Source: Cervus elaphus
Taxonomy: Eukaryota > Chordata > Mammalia > Artiodactyla > Cervidae
Length of the DNA stretch: 64,000 nt
Assembly: GCF_910594005.1 (NCBI RefSeq)
Contig: NC_057817.1
Location: 32,279,001-32,343,000, forward strand
Reading direction: 5' to 3'
Shown here: piece by piece, positions 10,078 through 19,172 of the stretch
Layout of the letters: every line of letters begins with the position of its first letter
How positions within the stretch are numbered: the stretch's first letter is position 1
Made by a program: the position numbers and the translations under genes
Notes under the pieces: model-generated
The model's input: only the letters and a program-made list of their open reading frames with translations
Databases searched by the model: none
Told to the model about the DNA's origin: nothing

Positions 10078-10327
10078 AATTAGAGTAAAGGAATTTAGTA
10101 TCTGAGATTAATAAACTTTTAAAAATCCTACATATTATCCCTTGTGTCATTGATAACTCAACAGCCATTTCTTGGGTGCCTGCTTCACACTGGATTCTGA
10201 CCAGACCCCAGACTTCCATGCACATCACAACTGGCTTCTACCCTACGTGCTCACAGCGCAGTACAAACACCAACACTTGAAAAGACAGTGTGTTCTTTGG
10301 TAAGTATTGAATGCTTTGCTAATATTG
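10078..10327. other. Unrecognised sequence
   Basis: No recognised family between the two simple-sequence tracts. Confidence 0.4.
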
Positions 10328-10425
10328 AAAAAAGGAAGGGAAAAACAAAGATGGATTTGGAGAAAGAGGAGGAGAAGTGAGAGGAGGAGAAAGAAGAGGA
10401 GGAGGAAGGGGAGGAGGAGAGCTCC
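10328..10425. repeat. Polypurine (GGA/GAA)n tract
   Basis: Almost purely G and A, with GGAGGA and GAAGAG units; only a few pyrimidines interrupt. Opposite strand bias to the tract at 9988-10077. Confidence 0.9.
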
Positions 10426-10435
10426 CTTCTGCACC

Positions 10436-10838
10436 TGTACTAAAAAGGATTCAAGAAGAAAATTTAGAGGATGCAACAAGCTTTATTTAACAGGCTTTAT
10501 GCAGCTGGTGGTCTCTATTCCCAAGGGTCTAGAGAACTAGGAAATGGGGTGGAAGTCAGGAAACTTTTATAGGATAAAGAATAAGGTATAAGGAAGAGAA
10601 AAAAAGAAAATGAGTAAGGAACAAGGAAGTGATGTAGAGTCCAGAGCTGGCTTGCTGTGTGGGGACTGGCTGACTAGACAGACAGCGCTTCTGGTCAAAT
10701 GGAGCCTTTACAAGGACATGCCAGCTGAGTTTTGGTTTTCTGACATGGCACCGGGGCAGGAACTGCTCCATCCCATATACCCAGAGCAGTGTTTACCCAC
10801 TGTGGTGGTGATCAGAAAGGCGGGGGTCCTTGTACTCA
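10436..10838 (-). mobile_element. ERV class I-type LTR, reverse
   Basis: Read on the reverse strand it has LTR architecture: a 'cctataaaag' TATA box at about 10569-10578, an AATAAA signal at about 10482-10487 roughly 90 bp downstream, then a short U5 ending in CA at about 10436. The reverse-strand 5' end is placed at the TG at 10838 but could lie up to 20 bp further out. No interior genes adjoin it, so it is a solo LTR. The family is not named. Confidence 0.6.
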
Positions 10839-10867
10839 GGCTTTAGTACTTCTTGCCTGATATATTA

Positions 10868-10908
10868 GGAAGGAAGAAAGGAAAGAAGGAAGGAAAGAAG
10901 AAAATGTC
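10868..10908. repeat. (GGAA/GAAA)n tract
   Basis: About 40 bases of GGAA and GAAA units next to the LTR. Confidence 0.9.
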
Positions 10909-11454
10909 TTGAATTATCAGTCATAGCAATCTCCTTCTGTCCCCTGTTCCCCACCCCTAGCCCCCCCGCCCCCGCCCCATCACTCCCCATGTCTCTCAAG
11001 GGCTCCACAGCTGGGTCTGGAACACCCCCTTCCACCTGCCCCACTGACTCTCCAGTGATGGGCCACATCTGCAGAAATGTAGTCTCCCCTCTTCTCCTAG
11101 TCAATTTATGGACTTCACATGTAACATTTCATTTTATCAGGAGTCCCACTGCCCAAGAGCAGAGCAATGCAGACCGTGTCTGACAGTCACTGGCCTGGAA
11201 GGTGGAGTCGGGCCCCTAGCCTGGCTTCTGTGCTGGGGCCCCCCTGTTATCAACTCCCCTGCCCCCATCCTGCTTTTTCTGTGATGAGTGTGTCTGGTCC
11301 TTGAGCCCTTGACTCAAGTTCTCACCGGTCGTCTATGTCCACCCACGGAGGGAAGCCTGAGGAGGGCGGTGCTGGAGCCTGCCTTCTGAGGATGCAGTGG
11401 GTCCCTCCTGGGGGCGTTGAAACAAAAACAAAACCAGGCCGTGTGGCCTGAGGA
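10909..11454. other. Unrecognised GC-rich sequence
   Basis: GC-rich, with C-runs near 10960-10980. No CpG island of convincing density and no recognised coding motif. Confidence 0.4.
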
Positions 11455-11672
11455 CCAGGAGCCTGGACTCTGAATTCAAAGCACCTGGGCCCGCCTCTTG
11501 GTTTGTGACCTTGAGTTAAGTCAGGGGCTTTGGGAGCCTGTGTTTCTTCATCTGTAATTATCCCCATTTCAGAGGGCTACTGTGAGGATTAAATGAGACA
11601 GTGTTTGCTGAGTGTTTAGAACCGTGCTTCGTGCATTGTAAGCACTCATTGAATGTCAGTTGGCATGATGAT
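11455..11672 (+). mobile_element. MIR SINE, forward
   Basis: Near-complete MIR: 'gagcctggactctgaattc' at the 5' side, 'tttgtgaccttgagttaag', 'tttcttcatctgtaatta', 'tgtgaggattaaatgaga' and the 3' 'gtaagcactcattgaatg'. Confidence 0.9.
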
Positions 11673-11810
11673 TTTCCTTATTAAGTTCTTAGGATACCAT
11701 CTCCTCTCATGTCTTTAAGGACATCATTCTAGCAGTTCTACCCCCACATCCTTCCTCGTCAATCTGACCATGTATGATCTGTATGATCACTTCCTCTTGT
11801 AAACACATTG

Positions 11811-11852
11811 TTGTTACTCCCTTCTTTTTTTTTTTTTTGTTACTCCCTTCTT
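11811..11852 (-). mobile_element. Poly(A)-only insertion (reverse) with 16-bp TSD
   Basis: 'ttgttactcccttctt' occurs at 11811-11826 and 11837-11852 with only T residues between. The downstream copy ends at 'ttctt|aaaa', so the bottom strand reads 5'-TTTT/AAGAAG, the preferred L1 endonuclease nick site. This supports an L1-driven insertion consisting of tail alone. Confidence 0.82.
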
Positions 11853-12264
11853 AAAATACAAATCAAGCAAATTAAAAGGTGCCACCTTCTTCTCCCATTT
11901 GCAGCAGAGCTCCCCAGGCTGTTCTCTGTGTGCCCGGTTCAGTTCTCCTCCTTTACTTCTTTCCTGAACTTGCCTGGCTCTGGCTTTTGCTCTCCCGGCT
12001 TCACTGAACCTGCTTTTGCTGCCAACCACGACTTCTGCACTGTCAGTGCAGTAGCCATTGAGAAGTGTCGCCTGGCTGGGACACACACAGCTCTCCCCTC
12101 CATTGTGAACCACTTTCTAGCTTGGATTCTGGGCACCACACTCTCCCAATTTTGCTCTTTCATCATTTCAGTCTCCTTTGCCGGCTTCTTCGTCTCTGGC
12201 CCCCTAGGCAGCGGGGTGCCCTGGGCCTCAGCCTTGGCCCTTCAGTTGCCGTTTCCATCTACAC
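11853..12264. other. Unrecognised sequence
   Basis: About 410 bp upstream of the recognisable L2. A forward open frame of 171 codons (from 11808) covers it but starts in the poly(T) insertion and has no family signature. It may be the more diverged upstream part of the L2. Confidence 0.4.
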
Positions 12265-12713
12265 TGACTTGTGATCTTGTTTGTCTTATGGCTTTGAGAT
12301 CATTGGCCTGCCAACACTCCTAAATTTACATCTCCAGCCCGCATATTCATACATTATCTGCCCACCTGGCACCTCCCCTTGGATTCCAGCAGGCGTCATA
12401 AACTTAACCTGTCCAGAACTGAACTTCTGATCCTGCCCCAGCTCCCAGCCTGCTCTCCCCACCATCTTCCCCATTAGGTAAGGGCAACTCCATTCTTCCA
12501 GGTCAGGCTAAAAACTTTGGGGTCATGCTTGACTGTTCTTTCATCATGAACTTGATTGTTTGTTCCTTAAACAAACAAACAATCAAACATGCAGAATCTG
12601 ACCACATCTCACTTCTACCACTGAGCTCTTTCTGGTCCAAGTCACCATCGTCTTTCCTACAGGAACCAGATTAGCCTTTTCCTAACGGGTGCTTAAGCTT
12701 AAGCACCAATATT

Positions 12714-12942
12714 TTGACCACTTGATGGGAAGAGCTGACTCATTGGAAAAGACTCTGAGGCTGGGAAAGATTGAAGGCAAAAGGAGAAGGGGGCGGCAAA
12801 GGATGAGAATGCTTAGATAGCATCACTGACTCAATGGATATGAATCTGAGCAAACTCCGAGAGATAGTGGAGGACAGAGGAGCCTGGCGTGCTGCAGCCA
12901 ATGGGGTCACAGAGTTGGACATGACTGAGTGACTGAACAACA
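12714..12942 (+). mobile_element. BovB 3'-end-derived repeat (ART2A-like), forward
   Basis: Shows BovB 3' UTR text: 'gagctgactcattggaaaag', 'ctgggaaagattgaaggca', 'tagcatcactgactcaatgg', 'gacatgactgagtgactgaa'. Only the last ~230 bp is present. ART2A and a truncated BovB cannot be told apart at this length. Confidence 0.88.
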
Positions 12943-12976
12943 AATGGGTGTTGGATGGCTCTGGATCCTCCAAGTA

Positions 12977-13200
12977 CATGTGTGTGTGCTAGGTCGCTTC
13001 AGTTGTGTCCGACTCTGGGATCACAAGGACTGTAGACCGCCAGCCTCCTCTGTCCATGGGATTCTCCAGGCAAGAATACTGGAGTGGGTTGCCATGCCCT
13101 CCTCTATGGGATCTTTGAGGCCCAGGGATCGAGCTGGTGTCTCTTATGTCTCCTGCATTAGCAGGCAGGCTCTTTACCACTAGCGCCATCTGGGAAGCCG
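12977..13200 (-). mobile_element. Bov-tA SINE, reverse
   Basis: Full reverse Bov-tA with 'ctaggtcgcttcagttgtgt', 'ctccaggcaagaatactgga' and a head ending 'gcgccatctgggaagcc'. The flanks 12963-12980 and 13201-13220 are similar but imperfect ('ggatcctcca...gtacatg' and 'ggatgctcca...ttacatg'), a likely decayed TSD. Confidence 0.93.
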
Positions 13201-13244
13201 GGATGCTCCACAGTTACATGTAAAATGTTAATTTAGATCACACC

Positions 13245-13292
13245 ACTCCTTTGTTTTATTTTATATATTTATTTTTTTACTCCTTTGTTTTA
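13245..13292 (-). mobile_element. Tiny AT-rich insertion with 14-bp TSD
   Basis: 'actcctttgtttta' occurs at 13245-13258 and 13279-13292, separated by 20 bases of T with a few A. It interrupts L2 text. It probably represents a poly(T) tail plus a few bases of a reverse L1, but a slippage duplication is not excluded. Confidence 0.6.
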
Positions 13293-13770
13293 ATCCCTTT
13301 AGAAGGTTCCCATCTCACCCTGAGTAAAAGCTGAAATACATAAGCGAGGTCCTGCACAACCTGCCCCTCCTCCACCACATTCCCTTGGGCGTTCTGGCCT
13401 TATTCCTCCTGAGCTCTTCCTTCTGTCACGCATGCTCCCACCTTAGGGCTTTGCCCTGGAATTCTCTCTGCTCAAATATCACCTCGCTCTTTCCCACCTT
13501 CTTCAAGAATTTGCTCACATGTGTGATCCTCAGTGAGGCCTTCCTTGGCCACTTTATGCAAGATGCTGCCCCTCCCCCAACTGACGCTCTGCTTCCCTGT
13601 GTACGCTCCCCTCCTCCATGGTGCTCACAGTACATATCACCTTCTAACGCTATACCTACTTATTGTATTTTTTGTCAGTGTCCGAATTTTCATCTCTTTT
13701 GTTCTCTCTGGCACCTAAAACACTGCTTGGCACACAGTGACATTCAGTAGAATGACAAGTGAATAAACGA

Positions 13771-14137
13771 ACAAGAGAGGAAATGGCAAAAGTGGGCAGA
13801 TTATTGTGAGGGATGTGATCTTGTGATGATTTGAGCCTCAGTTTGCTGGTGAAGAAGCTCAGCTGTATTTGTACGCAAGGAGAAAGATCAGATTTGGAGG
13901 AATGCCACCAGAACTAAATTAACAGGCAGCAAGTCTGTCCTAGTCATTTGTTAACAATGAGCCATATCTACCCTGGATCCAGCTCCAGTCTGTGGAGGAA
14001 GGAGCCCCCTTACTGCCACTTACATCTGTTCAGGAGCCAAAAGACTCCTCAGGATACTTCTCGATGTATAAAGAACTAGAGCAAAGAGAGCTGGTTATTC
14101 TCAAAAGATACCTCTCACTGGTGATCATCTGTAATTA
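13771..14137. other. Unrecognised sequence
   Basis: About 370 bp between L2 and a BovB-derived repeat; no family recognised. Confidence 0.4.
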
Positions 14138-14398
14138 CAGCTGTTGTTCAGTTGCTCAGTCATGTCCAGCTCTTTGTGACCCCTTGGACTGCAGCACGCC
14201 AGTCTTCCCTGTCCTTCATCATCTTCTGGAGCTTGCTCAAACTCATGTCCATTGAGGCAGTGATGCCATCCAACTGTTTTGTCCTCTGTTGTCCCCTTCT
14301 CCTCCTACCTTCAATCTTTCCCAGCATCAGGTTCTTTTCTAATGGGTTGGCTGTTCTCATCAGGAGGCGAAAGTATTGGAGCTCCAGTTTCAGCGTCA
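14138..14398 (-). mobile_element. BovB 3'-end-derived repeat, reverse
   Basis: Reverse BovB 3' UTR text: 'gttgttcagttgctcagtca', 'gtccattgaggcagtgatg', 'caatctttcccagcatcag', 'aagtattggagctccagttt'. It ends where the hairpin at 14399 begins. Confidence 0.9.
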
Positions 14399-14434
14399 TT
14401 TAGACCAAAGTACTTATGGGTACTTTGGTCTAAA
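14399..14434. repeat. Perfect 15-bp hairpin, 6-nt loop
   Basis: 'tttagaccaaagtac' (14399-14413) is the exact reverse complement of 'gtactttggtctaaa' (14420-14434), with loop 'ttatgg'. It abuts the truncated BovB-derived copy, so it may be a templated junction product. Confidence 0.95.
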
Positions 14435-14868
14435 GAATAATAAAATATAAGAAACCCTTTTCTTTGGATGATTCTGAAAAACTACCACAATCTCTTACTT
14501 TCTGACTCTGCAAGTTCTGTGTTTGTGGGGAGGGGGAGTGGTGGGCATCTCCTTTGCTTGCACTTGCCGTGAGAGCTCCCTTCCTTTCAAGTTACATACC
14601 TTAAAGGTTACAGACTATCTTGCTCTGGTTCTATTTCAGTTGGTCTTCCCTAAGAGACCTATCTCTCAAAGTCCTCAAAGCCTTCAAAGTGTTTCAAATG
14701 TAATAGACAGTCAGGAACTTTTCAGCTGAGATCTGGTAACATCACTCTTGCTCAAATTCAATAAATGGCAGATGAATACCTTTTGCCTTTGGAAATAGTC
14801 TCAGATTTTTTATACTGGTAAGCACTAGTCCTTATCAACCTGAAAGCTTTAATGACCAGATGTCTTAC
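14435..14868. other. Unrecognised sequence
   Basis: About 430 bp with no repeat or gene recognised. Confidence 0.4.
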
Positions 14869-15195
14869 TCCTTTCAGGCTGCTATGACAAATCCCGTAGA
14901 CTATGTGGCTTATAATCAACACAAATGTATTTTTTACAAATATGGAGGCTGGGAAGTCCAAGAACAAGGTGCCAGCATGGCTGTGCTCTGGGGAGGATCC
15001 TGATCTGTTTCATAACCAGCTCTTTCTCCCTGTATCCTCATGTGATGGAACGAGTGAAGGATCTCCATAGACCCTCTCATGTAAAGGCACTAATCACCCC
15101 CCAACACCCCCACCTCCTGTACCATCACATTTGGGGGTTAGAATTCAACATATGAATTTTGAAAATGCACAAAAACTCAGACCATAGCAATAGAT
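14869..15195 (-). mobile_element. MaLR LTR (MST/MLT1-like), reverse
   Basis: Typical reverse MaLR order: 'caggctgctatgacaaatcc', 'gtggcttataatcaacac', 'ggaggctgggaagtccaag', 'aacaaggtgccagcatgg', 'ccatcacatttgggggtta' and 'caacatatgaattttgaaaa'. Ancient ERVL-related non-autonomous LTR. Confidence 0.88.
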
Positions 15196-15531
15196 ATCAT
15201 CCTATCTGGGTAGACCCAGAGAACATTTTGAAAAATGACAACCATTTCATGGACCACAGGCCTTTCACCTCAATGTTACAGCTCTCTTCTCTCTGTCCTG
15301 CAGTTCTGTGTTTCCAGGTCCAACATTTTATACGAGGAGCCAATGAGCTTCATCTTGGCCTGTTCATTCATGGCCACTGTGCACTCCCCAATTTGCTTGA
15401 GCTTTTACTGACCTTTCCTCAAAATGTGGCACTATGACAGAAGCCAGCTTTGGGTCAGGCTGAATGAGTTCCATATGGATTCACAGTTTTTGATGTCCAT
15501 GATTGTTATTTTAGCGAGGTAGCGCCTCTAT
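15196..15531. other. Unrecognised sequence
   Basis: No family recognised between the MaLR LTR and a SINE pair. Confidence 0.4.
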
Positions 15532-15723
15532 TGGACTTCTCTGGTGTCTCAGACGGTAAAGCGTCTGCCTACAATGTAGGAGACCCGGGTTTAATCCCTG
15601 TGTTGGGAAGATCTGGAGAAGGAAATGGCAACCCACTCCAGTATTCTTGTCTGGAAAATCCCATGGATGGAGGAGCCTGGTAGGCTACAGTCCATGGGGT
15701 CGCAAAGAGTCAGACCTTTGTGA
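15532..15723 (+). mobile_element. Bov-tA SINE, forward
   Basis: tRNA-derived head 'ggtgtctcagacggtaaag', middle 'ggcaacccactccagtattc', tail 'catggggtcgcaaagagtca'. Short possible TSD 'cctctat' at 15525-15531 and 15724-15730. Confidence 0.95.
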
Positions 15724-15733
15724 CCTCTATCAG

Positions 15734-15892
15734 GGGCTTCCCTCATGGCTCAGATGGTAAAGAACCTGCTTGCAATGTAAGAGACCTGGGTTTTATCCCT
15801 GGGTCGGGAAGATCCCCTGGAGAAGGGAATGGCTACCCACTCCAGTATTCTTGCCTGGAGAATTCCATGAACAGAAGAGCCTTGGTGGGCTA
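15734..15892 (+). mobile_element. Bov-tA SINE, forward, 3' truncated
   Basis: Starts 'ggcttccctcatggctcaga' and runs through 'cactccagtattcttgcctg' to 'ggtgggctatc', then stops before the usual tail. Lies 10 bp from the previous SINE in the same orientation. Confidence 0.95.
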
Positions 15893-15960
15893 TCACATAT
15901 TTATCATTGGTTTTTTGTTTTTTGTTTTTTTTTGTGGTGGGAATAATTAAGATCTAGTCT

Positions 15961-16395
15961 CTTAGCAAGTTTGATGCTTTTATGTCAGCCTTTTTGTCTA
16001 TAATCACTACACTGTGCACTAGATCTCTGGAACCTATTTATTCACTAGTTGCACATTTGTATTATTAAACAACTTTTCTCCTATTCCCCTATTCCCCAAT
16101 CCCTGATAACCACCATGCTACTCTCTGTTTATGTGAGTTCTGATTTTTTAAAGATTCTGCATGTAAGTGATATTGTGTGGTATTTGTCTTTCTCTGTCTG
16201 ACTTATCTTGTGTAGCATAATGCCTTTAAGCTCTATCCATGTCATCGCAAATGGCAGGATTTCCTTCTTTCTCATGGCTAAATATTATTATATGTATTAC
16301 ATAAAACATTTTCTTTACCATTCATCTATTGATGAATGCTTAGGTTGTTTCTGGCTTAAGTTTTGATGATTCAACTAACAATGTCCAATGGTATA
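15961..16395 (-). mobile_element. Old L1 3' region, reverse
   Basis: Reverse L1 UTR/ORF2 text: 'cactagatctctggaacctat', 'ataaccaccatgctactctc', 'gtctttctctgtctgactta', 'gcaaatggcaggatttcctt', 'attcatctattgatgaatgc'. More diverged than the BovL1 copies. Confidence 0.82.
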
Positions 16396-17645
16396 AAGTA
16401 GGATTATGTTTTGCAGCTGTCTTTTGTATGAGTTAAATAGAAATGATTTGAAGCTGACTTTGGTTTATTTAGATGCCTGTCCATTGACCACAGGAAATAG
16501 TTGAATGAGTTTCTCCCTCTGCACTGACCTCAGTGTCACAACCTGGAAGTGGCCTCTGGGTGACACAGCTTGTGATCAGACCACGAACAGAAAGACTGGT
16601 CTTAGACCAACCACTTTACAATGAAAATAATTATCATGTGGGTGTTCTCCAAATGTAGTGATTCTAATAATTCCATTCAGATAATTTTTTAAGCTATTTT
16701 AAGTAGTGGTATCCCAACTGTTTTAATTACATACCTCATTAGTGAAAATATGTGTCAGCATGCTCTCCCGATGTGTATGATTTATTTATAAGTTCCATAC
16801 ACATGCTATTATATTACTATGTTATCTGTATTATAAAGCATACATAAAATAGCAATTTAAAAGGATGAGATGAAGACGAAATGTGACTTTTTTTCTTATT
16901 TTATTTACTAACAGAACAATATCTCTCAATTATAATGATGAATGTTCTGACTGCTTTCTTTTAAAGATGTCTTGCTAATCCTGATGGTTGCATATTTCCA
17001 TTAGATAATATCAAAGGCACAATAAAAACTCAAGGCAAGGTGCATCATTAACAAGAGTGCAGGTAAGCCTGTATTTTAAGTAGTCTTTTTATGAATTTTT
17101 AATTTGGAGATTGACTTTTTGTCAGATGTGATCAAATCCTTATTTTGACCCATATGCAGCTCATAAAAAGCTTGTCTATTCTAAGAATCAGAGAACTGCA
17201 GGCTCTGCCATTTCATTTTTATTGCTTATGTTTATTACTTACATTTCTTTAATCCTCTCCATTTTATGAAAGGTAGTTTAGTTGAAACTAGATGCTGCAT
17301 TCCATACAGCTGCTTAATTAGGCGCGTCTGAACTCCAACATGTGGCCGTTTGGTGACACTGAACAAAAATGTGTCAACTCTCTAGCTAGGGAAATTTTTT
17401 TATCCCAAAGACACCCTGAGAACCACAGGGGGCAACCCCGCAGGGGACATCTAGCCAGCTGACCGAGCAGGTGATGTGCTTGTCTCAGTTGGAATCTTTC
17501 AGTGCTATTAAAGCTTGATTCCTTTCATATTATTACATCTAAATACATTTCTAATGTTTTCTTCCTGCATGCCAGTCTTACACGGCCCCTGTAGTGTGCA
17601 GACTCTTCCAAGAGATATTTGCTACTAATCCATCCTGGGAAGTTC
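16396..17645. other. Unrecognised, single-copy-looking sequence
   Basis: About 1.25 kb without a recognised family or gene. Within it, 17090-17420 mixes unique words with CpGs ('aattaggcgcgtctgaactc') and is flagged as a possible conserved non-coding element. Confidence 0.45.
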
Positions 17646-17873
17646 ACTGGGAACCAGTGTGTTAGACGCTCAGTCATGTCCAACTCTTTGCAACCCCACA
17701 GACCCCATGCGCCAGGCCTCTCTGTCCATGAAATTCTCCAGGCAAGAATACTGGAGTGGATTGCCATTACCTTCTCCAGAGGAACTTCCCAACCCAGGGA
17801 TCGAACCCTGGTCTCCTGGCTCACAGGCAGATTCTTTGCCATTTGAGCTACAGGGAAGTCTGACTGGGAACCA
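17646..17873 (-). mobile_element. Bov-tA SINE, reverse, 11-bp TSD
   Basis: SINE body 17657-17862 with 'acgctcagtcatgtccaact', 'ctccaggcaagaatactgga', 'ccaacccagggatcgaaccc' and a head ending 'gagctacagggaagtc'. Perfect TSD 'actgggaacca' at 17646-17656 and 17863-17873. Confidence 0.97.
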
Positions 17874-18001
17874 CAGCTGCTCATAAATAGATTTTTGAGA
17901 GCTGCTTCCCAAACACCAGCTGGTGATCACATCAGACCCTCACCAGTGTGCCTGACCTCTACATCATCTATACCGTTAGTTAGTTAACACTGATGCCTCT
18001 G

Positions 18002-18428
18002 TTAACTTACTTTTCTTTTTTAGCTATTTATTTCTTTAATTGGAGTACAGTTACTTTACAACAACTTGACATGTCGTGTTAGTTTGTGCTGTATAACAGC
18101 ATGAATCAGCTATATGGACACATATGTCCCCTCACTCTTGAGCCTCCTTCCCACCCTAGGCCCTACCCTACCCTCCTAGGTTATCACAGAGCGCCAAGCT
18201 GAGCTCCCTATGCTGTATACAGCAGCTTTCTGCTAGCTATCTATTACACACACGGTGGTGTACATATGTCAGTCCTACTCTCCCAGTTTGTCTCACCCTC
18301 CCCTTCCCACAACCCCATGTCCACGTGCCCATTTTCTATGTCTGTACCTCTATTCCTGCCCTGCAAACAGGCTCATCTATACCATCTTTCTAGATCCCAT
18401 TCATATACCTTAATACTTATTAACTTAC
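18002..18428 (-). mobile_element. Intermediate-age L1 3' end, reverse, 9-bp TSD
   Basis: Poly(T) side then 'ctttaattggagtacagtta', 'gcatgaatcagctatatgga', 'catatgtcccctcactc', 'accatctttctagatccca'. This is an L1 3' UTR older than the BovL1 copies. 'ttaacttac' is found at 18002-18010 and 18420-18428. Confidence 0.85.
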
Positions 18429-18793
18429 ATTTAAACTTGTTTATTTAAAAGGAAATGTGTCAGTGGCACGAATGGAAGAATCGCTATCAATTGTCCTTCA
18501 TCCTATCTCACAAATCCCGGTTCTTCTCACCATGGCCTGACACAGCCTCTGCTGCGGCCTTTGGTGAGCTCCCCACGCCTCACAGCTGAGGGCCCAGAGG
18601 GCTCTTTGCTCCTCTCCTGGCAATGCAGAGCAATCAGTGGGGTGAGGGGAGACCGGGACAGGAACTGCATTGCATTGCCCCCCACCGAAAGACTCCTTAG
18701 CAACCGGTCCACAGAGGGTGTGGAGGGTGGGTGAGGCCGCAGGCCAGCAACCTTGTACAACTGCAGACCAACTTGGGTACTGTACTTGGGGAA
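18429..18793. other. Unrecognised sequence
   Basis: About 365 bp, GC-rich in its second half; no family or gene recognised. Confidence 0.4.
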
Positions 18794-19001
18794 GGGCTTC
18801 TCTATGGCTCAGATGGTAGAAATATCTGCCTGGAGTGCAGGGGACCTGGGTTTGATCCCTGGATCAGGAAGATCCCCGGGAGAAGGCAATGGCTACCCAC
18901 TCCAGTATTCTTGCCTGGAGAATCCTATGGACACAGGAGCCTGGTGGGCTACAGTCCGTGAGGTCACAAAGAGTCAGACATGACTAAGCACTCACACACA
19001 C
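18794..19001 (+). mobile_element. Bov-tA SINE, forward, with CA-rich tail
   Basis: Head 'ggcttctctatggctcagat', body 'cactccagtattcttgcctg', tail 'tcacaaagagtcagacatga' and a short (CA)n end. Confidence 0.96.
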
Positions 19002-19172
19002 ACTTCTATTTGGGCAAACACATCTCTTTCTGCTTTACTTCCAGGAACTACAGAGCCAAATATGACTCAGATATGGTCATGGCATTGTCCTTAGGCTTGC
19101 ATATTTGGGGTGGTATCTCTTAGCACTTCTAACTCTGGGTCTTAACTTTCTATTATCAATTATATTTTTCCT

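Larger units (their letters stand above)
12265..13770 (+). mobile_element. L2 LINE 3' portion, forward, interrupted three times
   Basis: L2 text runs 12265-12713 ('tctccagcccgcatat', 'ataaacttaacctgtccag', 'ctgaacttctgatcctgcc', 'tctgaccacatctcacttct') and resumes at about 13230 ('cccatctcaccctgagtaa', 'gtcctgcacaacctgcccc', 'gggctttgccctggaattc', 'gcacacagtga') to an end near 13770. Between lie a BovB-derived fragment (12714-12942), a Bov-tA (about 12977-13200) and a small AT insertion (13259-13278). It is an ancient mammalian LINE with no usable frame. Confidence 0.85.

Noticed and set aside
11808..12323. 171-codon forward open frame
   Set aside because: It begins inside the poly(T) insertion and its tail runs into L2 text, so it cannot be an ancestral gene in that form.
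18990..19005. (CA)n run as an independent microsatellite
   Set aside because: It is the tail of the Bov-tA ending there, so it is part of that SINE.
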